The notes under the pieces are model-generated. The model was not told the DNA's origin. It saw only the letters and a list, made by a program, of their open reading frames with translations, and did not search any database. Source: an uncultured Anaeromusa sp. (GTDB lineage Bacteria; Bacillota; Negativicutes; Anaeromusales; Anaeromusaceae). From it: DNA of 64,000 nucleotides. The translations under genes and the position numbers were made by a program. The stretch lies in the NCBI RefSeq assembly GCF_963676855.1, contig NZ_OY781460.1, forward strand, positions 2,654,501 through 2,718,500. Direction: 5' to 3'. Shown in pieces: positions 17,552 to 24,672 of this stretch; the stretch's first letter is position 1, and each line of letters opens with the position of its first letter.

Positions 17552-18511
17552 TTAAGAAAGTACGGTTGAAAGGCGAAACAACGAAGGTTCAATTGTTTTT
17601 TGGCAAGTTACCGCATCTTTTAGCGATACGGAACAGATCGTTCCCGTACGATAGCCAAACATAATATTAGACAGTCCCTGCAAAAGAGCCAACACAGCCT
17701 TTTCAGCCAAGGCGCTCGCCAACAGTCGATCCATGGCCGTAGGCGATCCGCCGCGCTGAATATGTCCCAAAATGGATACCCTTGTCTCAAAATTTGTCTG
17801 CTCGGCAATGACCTTGGCAATTTCCATAGCGCTCCCAGCGCCTTCTGCAACAACGATAATGCTATATTTTTTACCGCTATCCCGAGAGGCGATGAGTTGC
17901 TTGCATATGTCCTGGAGATCGTATTCCATTTCTGGAATTAAGATATGTTCTGCACCACCGGCCAAACCGGTGGTCATCGCAATCCAACCAGATTTGCGCC
18001 CCATTACCTCCACAACAATGACGCGACGATGTGCTGAAGCCGTATCTCGCAGTTTGTTAATCGCATCCACAACCGTATTAATAGCGGTATCAAAGCCTAT
18101 AGAATAATCGGTACCCCAAATATCGTTATCAATACTTCCTGGAAGGCCAACTACAGGCAGTCCCATTTCCGCCAACTTCATCGCGCCAGTTAAAGAGCCG
18201 TTGCCGCCGATAACCACCAAGCCTTCAATCCCTTTTTGCCGTACATTTTCTATCGCTTTCCGCTGTCCTGCTTCGGTATGAAACTCCTCGCAGCGAGCCG
18301 TCCCCAAAAAAGTGCCTCCGCGCTGAATAATATCCCCTACGGAACGAGATGTCAGCAGTTCCATTTCGCCCGCCAGCATCCCGGCATAGCCATTATAAAT
18401 GCCCCAGACTTCCGCTCCTTCATGAAGTGCTACACGCACGACGGAACGAATGGCTGCGTTCATTCCCGGAGAATCGCCACCACTGGTCATCACTGCAATC
18501 TTTTTGAGCAT
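17552..18511 (-). CDS. pfkA: 6-phosphofructokinase
   Basis: 319-residue cytosolic glycolytic enzyme, the standard length of bacterial ATP-PFK. It has TSGGDSPGMNAAIR at the N-terminus, FLGTARCEEF, the catalytic aspartate in GSIDNDIWGTD near residue 125, VEVMGRKSGW, and the effector/substrate region ILGHIQRGGSPTAMDR. The nucleotide loop reads GGNGSLTGA rather than the common GGDGSxxGA, a change at an Asp thought to be near the Mg-ATP site. I start at 18511 (MLKKIAVM), with GAGGGGG upstream. It has its own promoter. Confidence 0.94.
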   Translation of the reverse strand: MLKKIAVMTSGGDSPGMNAAIRSVVRVALHEGAEVWGIYNGYAGMLAGEMELLTSRSVGDIIQRGGTFLGTARCEEFHTEAGQRKAIENVRQKGIEGLVVIGGNGSLTGAMKLAEMGLPVVGLPGSIDNDIWGTDYSIGFDTAINTVVDAINKLRDTASAHRRVIVVEVMGRKSGWIAMTTGLAGGAEHILIPEMEYDLQDICKQLIASRDSGKKYSIIVVAEGAGSAMEIAKVIAEQTNFETRVSILGHIQRGGSPTAMDRLLASALAEKAVLALLQGLSNIMFGYRTGTICSVSLKDAVTCQKTIEPSLFRLSTVLS

Positions 18512-18551
18512 ATTCTTGCCCCCTCTTGTCATTTTAAATCAATTTGATTTT

Positions 18552-18580
18552 ATTATAACGTTTCTCAAGAACTGTGTCAC
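18552..18580 (-). promoter_or_regulatory. Promoter of pfkA
   Basis: On the minus strand GTGACA (18580-18575), 17-nt spacer, perfect TATAAT (18557-18552), about 40 nt before the pfkA start. Confidence 0.7.
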
Positions 18581-18620
18581 ACTATTTTCATATTTCTCCT
18601 ACCCGTATATAAGTGTCCAT

Positions 18621-18649
18621 AAAAAAAGAGCTAGCTTTCGCTAACTCTT
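18621..18649 (-). terminator. Terminator of the 56-residue gene
   Basis: AAGAGCTAGC / GCTAACTCTT arms (18626-18635 / 18640-18649), one mismatch, TTTC loop. A T run follows on the minus strand. Confidence 0.7.
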
Positions 18650-18669
18650 TTCCCTATTATAATAAATAC

Positions 18670-18840
18670 TTATTTGCTATATCCTTGCACATAATCTGCG
18701 CCAAGAACTTCATATTTTTGCAAATGCAAAAGCAATTGTTCATTCGAGCCGTTGCTTTCTTCCATGATTCTTTGAATCTGAAAACGACGATATCCCAAAA
18801 ACGCTAACTTTTGTTGCATTTGTTGAATGCGATGATCCAT
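18670..18840 (-). CDS. Small protein of 56 residues, function unknown
   Basis: A short gene below usual length limits, supported by AAAGGAGGAGAGAGA directly before the ATG at 18840 and by an intrinsic terminator about 20 nt past the stop. The protein starts MDHRIQQMQQKLAFLGYRRF and ends YEVLGADYVQGYSK. It is rich in Gln, charged and probably helical, with no signal peptide or membrane segment. I do not recognise the family. It is a separate unit between pfkA and a noncoding stretch. Confidence 0.65.
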   Translation of the reverse strand: MDHRIQQMQQKLAFLGYRRFQIQRIMEESNGSNEQLLLHLQKYEVLGADYVQGYSK

Positions 18841-19119
18841 TCTCTCTCCTCCTTTATGCGTGCTTGTGGTAACATGGTCGGGCTAAACCATTCTTTTACC
18901 GAGACCATCTCACATTGCTACCAGTCACGACGAGAAGAGTTCCAGCATCTGCTTCGCGTTTTTTTGGGAATTCCTGTTAATGATCTTGTTAAGAATATCA
19001 TAGAACATAAGAAATTGCAAGAAAATAATTATCCATTTAGTATGAGAAGTTGTGCGTATGCACAACATTTCTTTTTTCTTCTTTTTTATTTCGTTTTGTT
19101 CAATATTGTTCTTTCCGGA
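18841..19119. other. Gap without a convincing gene
   Basis: A plus-strand frame of about 110 codons (18811-19152) crosses this stretch. It has no ribosome-binding site, overlaps the start of the opposite small gene and ends in the promoter of the following RNA, so I do not call it. A hairpin TTGTGC-GTAT-GCACAA (19050-19065) followed by T-rich sequence could end a plus-strand transcript. Confidence 0.4.
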
Positions 19120-19148
19120 TTGACTTTTGTCTTTTTAAATGTTATTCT
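19120..19148 (+). promoter_or_regulatory. Strong sigma-A promoter of an untranslated RNA
   Basis: TTGACT (19120-19125), exactly 17-nt spacer, TATTCT (19143-19148). Transcription is expected to start near 19155. Confidence 0.75.
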
Positions 19149-19154
19149 CTAACT

Positions 19155-19425
19155 AAGAAGAGGACCGTTTGGTTCCTGAAACTGGAATGGAAGATCAAAC
19201 CGTCCACTTCCAGCACTCCCCTCCGGCAGCTCTGCATCCTGAGCGGCAGGTAAGGCCGTCATACCAGCAGAGAAGGCGAGTCATAAATGGTATGAGCCGT
19301 TGCAAGTAGTACTCTTGCAGGGAAAAGATCCAACAAGCAAATGCTTGCGGTGCTTCCCGAACGGCTGTAATCAGGATAAGAAAAGTAAGCCGGCAGTATG
19401 TTCACTGCCGGCTTACTTTTTATTT
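19155..19425 (+). ncRNA. Probable free-standing structured small RNA of about 270 nt
   Basis: A promoter of near-consensus quality and a 15-bp terminator bracket about 270 nt with no ORF that has a ribosome-binding site. The transcript has many local pairings: GGAC-GTTTG with CAAAC-GTCC (about 19161-19210), TCATACCA with TGGTATGA, TGCAAG with CTTGCA, CAAGCA with TGCTTG, and GGGAA with TTCCC. I compared it by eye with conserved cores of tmRNA, SRP RNA, RNase P RNA, and the SAM, lysine and cobalamin riboswitches and found no match; 6S RNA cannot be excluded because its sequence is poorly conserved. No plus-strand gene follows, so it is not a leader. Confidence 0.6.
19383..19425. terminator. 15-bp intrinsic terminator of the small RNA
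   Basis: Perfect arms 19383-19397 and 19404-19418 with a 6-nt loop, T-rich on the plus-strand 3' side. It can also end the minus-strand gene that stops at 19420. Confidence 0.92.
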
Positions 19426-19770
19426 TGCGTTTTCTTTTTTATCTTCTTTTTTATTCTTTTTTCCGTTCATTTGATTTTGCAGCATCTCGGCAGCAGTCAA
19501 TACCGCCTTCTTGGTCCTACCGCCAATAATAACATGGTACTGGGGCTTCCACCAAGAACCTCCAATCCTGCCAAAAAGAATATTGGCTTTGGGGTTCGCC
19601 GCGGCTACCGTTTTTATGGATTTAGACAGATGAAATTTGAGAAAGAAATAGATGGGCAACGAAAATTCGGTCCGAAACGGATTTTGCACCCGATAGATTC
19701 GGTTGTCCCCCTTAACTAATGTTTTAGCAGTAAGCTGCATTTGTCTTTCTTGTTGCCTTGGAAACTGCAT
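19420..19770 (-). CDS. Uncharacterised 116-residue basic protein
   Basis: Start at 19770 (MQFPRQQERQM), with AAAAAGGAGAG upstream. The middle part contains KANILFGRIGGSWWKPQYHVIIGGRTKKAVLT in pieces that look like a compact beta domain, and the last 20 residues are a Lys/Glu/Asn-rich tail. No signal peptide or membrane segment. It lies 15 nt after the GGDEF gene on the same strand and may be cotranscribed with it. I do not recognise the family. Confidence 0.6.
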   Translation of the reverse strand: MQFPRQQERQMQLTAKTLVKGDNRIYRVQNPFRTEFSLPIYFFLKFHLSKSIKTVAAANPKANILFGRIGGSWWKPQYHVIIGGRTKKAVLTAAEMLQNQMNGKKNKKEDKKENAK

Positions 19771-19784
19771 ATTGACTCTCCTTT

Positions 19785-21557
19785 TTAAAAATCTTTCATT
19801 TTCCCATTGTTTACAATTACACAATTTCGACCGTTTTTCTTTCCTCTATACAACGCAATATCCGCGTAATTCATGACCGCATCAATCGTTTCTCCTTTCT
19901 GCATTGCTGCAATCCCTAACGTCACTGTAACCTGTATATTGCGCTCTTCATCCCACAATCCAGTTTGAGCGATTTGTTCACGTACACCCTCTATCAGCTG
20001 CTGCGCCTGTTCGCTAGTAGTTTCAGGCAGCAATACCAAGAATTTTTCCCCGCCCCATCTAGCAACAACATCCTGTTTTCTAAGAGAGCTTTTTAACATA
20101 CCGGCAACCATTAAAAGAACCTTATCTCCTACCTCATGACCATATTCGTCGTTGACTTTTTTAAAGAAGTCAACATCTGCAAGGGCTAAGGAAAAAACGC
20201 AGGCTTCTTTCGAAAATCGCACCAATTCTTCTTCGATCCTTCTTAGGATATAGCGACGATTATAAATTCCGGTGAGTTGGTCCGTCTTAGCGGCAAAATC
20301 CAATTCATGAGTAACTTGAGCAGCATTTTCGCCGGTTTCTTCCTGCAGCATTTTAAGCTGTGCCAACTGCGCCGCCGTCGCTTGCAGCGCAGCTGAGCTC
20401 TCAGCAACTTGCTGCTCTAATTTTAAATTTATCTCTTTAAGTTTTCCTACAACTATCCTGCGGCGCGAATGCTTAAGCACCAAAAGAACAATAAGCAAGA
20501 ATTCAAGAAAAATTGCGCCGCCGCCAATAAGCTGCCAAGCATACCTCTCCCAGAGCGAATACTCTTTATATTGTACCACACTATCTACCGGTAAATGTAC
20601 TTCATTGATATGCCATTTTTTCAGCGCCCGCCAATCAAAGGCGTAGGTATTCAACAACGGTTCTTCTCCCAGATACTCTTCGCCTTGTAAAACAGCCCTT
20701 GCCACTCTAGCTGTTGCTTCGCCTGCGGCGCTCCAGTCCCGCTGATAGCCGCCTATGACTCCTTCGCCAAGAAGCGAGGCATCAGCTGTATAGATCGGTC
20801 CTTTAGCCACCTGACCCAGTTTCTTTAAAACTTGAGACGATACAAAGCGTTCCCCTGCCGCATCTACCGACCAGCTAAAAAAGAAAACGGCTGTATCTTC
20901 CCCGTCTTCCGCAACTTCATTCAGCAGGGCCTCATAAGACAACTTGTCCGTAAACACCAGTTCCACCCGCTCTTCATACTGGCTAGCAATAGACAAAAAA
21001 TTTTCAACAGTCTCACGTTCCAAAGAGGAAGCCCCAGCAACAATTATAATTCTTTTTACAGCAGGCCTTGTTTGCAAAATAAGCTCGATATTTTTCCCCA
21101 AATCATCTTGAAAGGCAACTCCCCCGTTTATTGGGGGTAGCAACTCCTTGTTTCCTCCCCGTTGCAGCGCAACAATCGGTACATCAGGGAATACTTGCTG
21201 TGCGTAGTCCTTCAAGAATGGTGTTACCGCATCTTCCGTAACAATAAGATCCAGCCTTTGATTAGCATATTTTACAGAAAAATGCCTGGCGCATTCTTCA
21301 AGATAACCTTCTTGATTAAAGCGCCCTAGGTCAAGATATTCATACGAATAAAAAGCAGTATACTCTTCATGCCGCTGGAACTCTCTTTGTAAACCTTTGT
21401 TAAAATCCTCTAGCGCTGCAAATTCAGGAGAAAGTCCATGCAAAATCAGAATGTGCTTTTCTACAGGATTCGCAGAAACCTGACTCCCAAAGAGCAAACT
21501 AAACCAAACTGCCACTACCAAAATTCTCTTGCACAATGTGCCTACCCCACATCTCAT
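19785..21557 (-). CDS. Membrane GGDEF protein with N-terminal periplasmic substrate-binding domain
   Basis: 590 residues from the ATG at 21557 (AAGAGG upstream). A signal peptide or first TM segment is at about 10-25, then an ABC_sub_bind-like domain (about 35-310: LILHGLSPEF, DLIVTEDAVTPFLKDYAQQVFPDVPIVALQ, RIIIVAGAS), a TM helix at about 340-365, a coiled coil (370-420), and a C-terminal GGDEF domain (TDQLTGIYNRRYILRRI, ALADVDFFKKVNDEYGHEVGD). The inhibitory I-site RxxD (RKQD) is present five residues before the active loop. The loop reads GGEKF instead of GGEEF or GGDEF, with Lys at the fourth position, so diguanylate cyclase activity is doubtful. Confidence 0.88.
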   Translation of the reverse strand: MRCGVGTLCKRILVVAVWFSLLFGSQVSANPVEKHILILHGLSPEFAALEDFNKGLQREFQRHEEYTAFYSYEYLDLGRFNQEGYLEECARHFSVKYANQRLDLIVTEDAVTPFLKDYAQQVFPDVPIVALQRGGNKELLPPINGGVAFQDDLGKNIELILQTRPAVKRIIIVAGASSLERETVENFLSIASQYEERVELVFTDKLSYEALLNEVAEDGEDTAVFFFSWSVDAAGERFVSSQVLKKLGQVAKGPIYTADASLLGEGVIGGYQRDWSAAGEATARVARAVLQGEEYLGEEPLLNTYAFDWRALKKWHINEVHLPVDSVVQYKEYSLWERYAWQLIGGGAIFLEFLLIVLLVLKHSRRRIVVGKLKEINLKLEQQVAESSAALQATAAQLAQLKMLQEETGENAAQVTHELDFAAKTDQLTGIYNRRYILRRIEEELVRFSKEACVFSLALADVDFFKKVNDEYGHEVGDKVLLMVAGMLKSSLRKQDVVARWGGEKFLVLLPETTSEQAQQLIEGVREQIAQTGLWDEERNIQVTVTLGIAAMQKGETIDAVMNYADIALYRGKKNGRNCVIVNNGKMKDF

Positions 21558-21627
21558 AATAACCTCTTTGTATGCAACTATATTCCTAAGATATCGAAGA
21601 CTTTTTTCACAATCCAGACAGTGGATA

Positions 21628-22187
21628 TTATACCATTTTATAGTTGCCAAAGGGATAACCTATTTTCATTTTACTTATAAATAAATTATCTTTCACCCAC
21701 TTCTTACATTTTTCCAAGTCTTTGCCGCTGCTCAATTGCAACGCTTCAGCTATATGCTGCATCTCAATGCCCTCACTGGAGTCTAAATCTGCAATCGTTC
21801 TTGCCACCTTCAACAGGCGATCATGTGACCTGGCGCTCATGCCTAATTTTTGAAAAGCTTGGGCTAATAGCAGCTCCGCTTCTTGACTCAAACGACAGTG
21901 CTGTAAAATTTGACTGTGCGTCATCGCCGCATTCACCAACGTCCCACCAGCTCCAAAACGTTCTTTTTGAAGCGCTCTGGCCCGTTCCACTCGCTGGAGT
22001 ATGCATGCCGAGCTTTCCGTTTTCACAATGCTCTTCATCTCGCCATAAGAAAGCGGCGCCACCTCTACGCGCAAATCAATGCGATCCAGCAATGGGCCTG
22101 AAAGACGTTTTTGATAGTGCCGGATTTCCCCGTCGCTGCACTTGCAGATATGCGGCCCTTGCGAACCGAACCAACCGCACAGGCAAA
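21628..22187 (-). pseudogene. comM: comM (yifB) 3' fragment, copy 1
   Basis: The C-terminal third of a ComM/YifB Mg-chelatase-like AAA protein. The frame can be followed on the minus strand from the CPCG-like element near 22185 through GPHICKCSDGEIR, KRLSGPLLDRIDLRVEV, then LGMSARSHDRLLKVARTIADLD. The normal stop is lost and the frame runs on into unrelated residues to 21628. The N-terminal two thirds are absent here and, by orientation, should lie beyond the right end of the prophage. The second copy at 31367-31852 is about 90 percent alike by eye. This is the attachment-site side facing the chromosome. Confidence 0.85.
22119..22180. repeat. 62-bp direct repeat, candidate att site (left)
   Basis: Identical to 31783-31844, starting GCCGGATTTCCCCGTCGC and ending CCAACCGCAC, while flanking bases differ at many positions. 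It encodes the CGWFGSQGPHICKCSDGEIR region of ComM on the minus strand. Beyond it ComM similarity stops and the phage repressor begins, as expected for a phage crossover core. Confidence 0.7.
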
Positions 22188-22577
22188 CGTGCAGTCATCA
22201 ACCTCGACAAATTCCCCACCACTACGCACGCCCACAAACCCCTTGATATCACTGACTCCTTGAGCGCTGGCAAACGCATTACCAAGTTGCGTGATTTCCG
22301 TGGATGGTCTAAGGCAACGCTTTCCGCCAGGGCCAACCGTCTATCCCCATCATCCAGGCTTGCGAGGTCGGCAAATTCGCCTCTACCGTATCAACAGCTA
22401 AGAAGCTAGCCGACGCTCTTCGGGCGCCTATCTGGTATGTCGGCGGTTATGACCATCTACCGCAGAAAACATTAGCCGAGAAAATAGAAAAGGCCCGCAA
22501 ATATCGCGGGCAAACAAAGGAAGAAATGGCTGCAAAATTAGGCGTAAGTCAGAAGATCATCTACAACCGGGCGGCGA
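22150..22577 (+). pseudogene. XRE-family repressor, frameshifted and truncated copy
   Basis: Closely follows the intact repressor at 31814-32341. RITKLRDFRGWSKATLSAR is readable, then one base is missing near 22330 (GCCAGGGCCAACCG here, GCCAGGGCTGGCCTG in the intact copy) and the frame is lost. The nucleotide similarity continues through the second HTH up to about 22577, where the copy is cut and joined to the 3' end of an oppositely oriented GIY-YIG gene. Confidence 0.8.
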
Positions 22578-22887
22578 AATTTCCAAATTTAATATACGCT
22601 TTAATACGTTGCCGCAAAGTTGCTCTCTGATTTAGTCCACCTGCTTTGCCGATGTAAATAATTTGAGACAAGTCAGTTGAATCAAACCACTTGTCTTTCA
22701 ATACGGCTACATCGACTCTAGGATCCTTTCCCTTAAAAGGAATTGCACTACTCTCGGCAGAAAATCGAGGTTCAAACCCAATATCACTAACAACCTTGTA
22801 TATACCTTGAGCAGCAGGAATGACATTCCAGTCTTGGAGCTTTCGTAATTCTGAAATTTCCATTTTTCCGCAATTTGAGAAAAACAC
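22561..22887 (-). CDS. GIY-YIG-like protein, probably C-terminally truncated
   Basis: 108 residues from the GTG at 22887. GAGGGGTGATA lies just upstream of the start, and a promoter is correctly placed before that. The paired motifs of the fold are seen: QGIYKVV near residue 30 and QIIYIGKAGGLNQRATLRQRI near 80. The protein ends KFGNFAARL at the junction with the repressor remnant, so the C-terminal part of the original protein is likely gone. Its role, perhaps a nuclease or stand-alone GIY-YIG protein of phage origin, is not certain. Confidence 0.6.
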   Translation of the reverse strand: MFFSNCGKMEISELRKLQDWNVIPAAQGIYKVVSDIGFEPRFSAESSAIPFKGKDPRVDVAVLKDKWFDSTDLSQIIYIGKAGGLNQRATLRQRIKAYIKFGNFAARL

Positions 22888-22907
22888 TACTATCACCCCT
22901 CGAGACA

Positions 22908-22936
22908 ATAATAGCAGGGCATTTGTCCGTTGTGAA
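22908..22936 (-). promoter_or_regulatory. Promoter of the GIY-YIG gene
   Basis: Minus strand: TTCACA (22936-22931), 17-nt spacer, TATTAT (22913-22908). Confidence 0.6.
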
Positions 22937-23061
22937 GTATGTAAAAAGGCAGCCTCTAAGCCGTAGCTCCAAAGGCTGCACAATAACAATTCCATTTATT
23001 CTATCCAATTACTTCCCTACTACAAAACCCAACACAGCTTAGCCGTTTTCCGTTCAAAATA

Positions 23062-23445
23062 TCACTTTTTATACTTTATATCTATCTTCATAATATGATT
23101 CAAAAACCAATTATTTAGATAGGTAAGCATCTCAACAGACGTATTGAGTTTTCCGACATCTACGCTTGCCTTGAATTCCCCAATCTTGTTGAGAAATTGA
23201 ATATGCTGCTCTTTTTGCAATGAAATTTCCGGATGATTATTCATCGCCAACATTTTTTCTTCATTTTCAAAATGAGTAGATGCATAACTATTTAGTTCTG
23301 TTACTAATTGAGAAACAACTTGCTTGCTCTCTCCTTTCTTCATCGAATCATACAGTGAAGAAATCATGGAAACCAGTTTCTGATGGTCTGCATCCATCGC
23401 AGGAACATTAAGAGCAAACCTACTTTCCCATCCTTGCAAAGCCAT
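23062..23445 (-). CDS. Bacteriohemerythrin-like protein with one altered iron ligand
   Basis: 127-residue four-helix hemerythrin-family protein; family members bind O2 at a di-iron site. Ligand positions seen: ADHQKL (first His), HFENEE (His and Glu), KEQH (second His of the HxxxH pair), and HIMKID (HxxxxD). The first His of HxxxH, expected five residues after the proline of HPEIS, is Gln. The iron site may be incomplete. I start at 23445, which is 7 nt from AAGGAGGA; the ATG at 23451 lies too close to it. It sits inside the decayed prophage and may be cargo. Confidence 0.8.
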   Translation of the reverse strand: MALQGWESRFALNVPAMDADHQKLVSMISSLYDSMKKGESKQVVSQLVTELNSYASTHFENEEKMLAMNNHPEISLQKEQHIQFLNKIGEFKASVDVGKLNTSVEMLTYLNNWFLNHIMKIDIKYKK

Positions 23446-23550
23446 TTTCATTCCTCCTTAAAAAAAGTTTTCCATTAACAGAATCTTTTATGATGTTTTG
23501 ATGTGTATTTACCAAATTCCTTTCATATTTGAAAATAATTTTGAATACAT

Positions 23551-23905
23551 CTAGTTGCTTTCCCCTTTATGCCCACCAACATACCCCGCCCGTTCTAGAT
23601 ACGTCCCGCCAACAATGGACCCCGCATAAAAGATCACTTTCTTGCCGAACCTGTCCCTCAATCGATCCACCGCTGCATCTATCTCATGCTTACGCTCATC
23701 CCCATCGAAAAACAGTTCTAACTGCTCGTGCGCCGCCGGTGAAATCTTCCCCGCCGTCACATTAACCGAACGCACTGGCCCACCATGCCAACGCTTGCAG
23801 AACTCTTGCCTCGCCAGGTCGCTGAGTAGATCCGTCGAATGCTCTGGCCGGACCAACTTAATACGAGCGGTAAAACCAGGCTGCAGCTCACGGTCAGAGT
23901 CATGA
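23551..23905 (-). pseudogene. Y-family DNA polymerase (UvrX/DinB-like) C-terminal remnant
   Basis: The last roughly 115 residues of a phage or plasmid type Y-family polymerase: ARIKLVRPEHSTDLLSD, KISPAAHEQLELFFDGDERKHEIDAAVDRLRDRFG in pieces, then FYAGSIVGGTYLERAGYVGG. The palm and finger domains are missing because an IS200 element abuts the fragment at about 23905; the first codons of the open frame are IS sequence. No convincing polymerase N-terminus is found on the other side of the IS. Confidence 0.7.
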
Positions 23906-24580
23906 CCGCCCGTTAAACGGGCGGCATGCACCAGCCCTATAAGGGCTGATTACTAGCGGCACCTAAAAGTGCTGCTTTTCACTTCGTTCAAGCCATCTTT
24001 GCACTTGGTACTAGTTACCCCTGAAGGGGTCCTCCAACTCTTTCACACTAATTTTATCCATCATTTGATCTACTTTCTCTTGTTCTCTTATATACTTTTT
24101 TATTGTGGCTTCATTAAGGCCAACTGTACTCACATAATATCCAATTGACCAGAAATGTCGATTCCCAAATTTGTATTTCAGATTCGCATGTTGATCGAAT
24201 ATCATTAATGCACTCTTTCCTTTTAGATAACCCATTATATACGACACACTATACTTTGGTGGTATTGATAGCAGAAGATGGATATGGTCGGGCATCATGT
24301 GCCCCTCCAAGATTTCTACACCCTTATATTTGCACAACGCCTTTAAGTTATCTCTGATATCTACTTTTAGTTGGTTATAGATGATTTTTCTCCTATACTT
24401 GGGCGTAAATACTACGTGATACTTGCACATCCATTTTGTGTGTGCTAAGCTTTTGTCCATAGAAATTCACCTGCTTTCTTCTTTCTGATGGCTTGAACAC
24501 TCATCAGTATAGCAGCTGGTGAATTTCTTTTTGTTTAACTTTTTATCTCCACCCGTTTAACGGGTGGTTTTTTGTTCCCG
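23900..24580 (-). mobile_element. IS200/IS605-family element carrying only the transposase
   Basis: The ends carry the subterminal palindromes typical of the family: CCGCCCGTT-A-AACGGGCGG (23906-23924) and CCACCCGTT-T-AACGGGTGG (24549-24567). There are no inverted terminal repeats and no tnpB. It truncates the Y-family polymerase gene. Exact ends are estimates. Confidence 0.75.
24011..24460 (-). CDS. tnpA: IS200-type Y1 transposase TnpA
   Basis: 149-residue single-strand DNA transposase. It has KYHVVFTPKYRRK at the N-terminus, the HUH motif as HIHLLLS near residue 60 (GHMMPDHIHLLL), and the catalytic tyrosine region SIGYYVSTVGLNEATIKKYIREQ in two parts. The full length suggests it is intact and possibly active. 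Confidence 0.93.
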   Translation of the reverse strand: MDKSLAHTKWMCKYHVVFTPKYRRKIIYNQLKVDIRDNLKALCKYKGVEILEGHMMPDHIHLLLSIPPKYSVSYIMGYLKGKSALMIFDQHANLKYKFGNRHFWSIGYYVSTVGLNEATIKKYIREQEKVDQMMDKISVKELEDPFRGN

Positions 24581-24614
24581 ACGTTCCGTCGTCAACACGC
24601 TCAAGCGCATAATA

Positions 24615-24644
24615 AGAGAAGCCCTTGGATTTAAGGGCTTCTCT
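24615..24644. terminator. Hairpin between the SGNH gene and the IS200 element
   Basis: Perfect 12-bp arms AGAGAAGCCCTT / AAGGGCTTCTCT with a 6-nt loop, 29 nt beyond the end of the acyltransferase pair. The T tract is weak. Confidence 0.55.
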
Positions 24645-24672
24645 CAAACTCGCTATAACATAACGATTATCA

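Noticed and set aside
18811..19152. Plus-strand frame of 113 codons with a hydrophobic C-terminus
   Set aside because: No ribosome-binding site, overlap with the start region of a well-supported opposite gene, and its end lies in the promoter of the small RNA. The hydrophobic end comes from a T-rich stretch.
21801..22409. 202-codon plus-strand frame opposite comM copy 1
   Set aside because: Antisense shadow of comM followed by the frameshifted repressor; no start signal.
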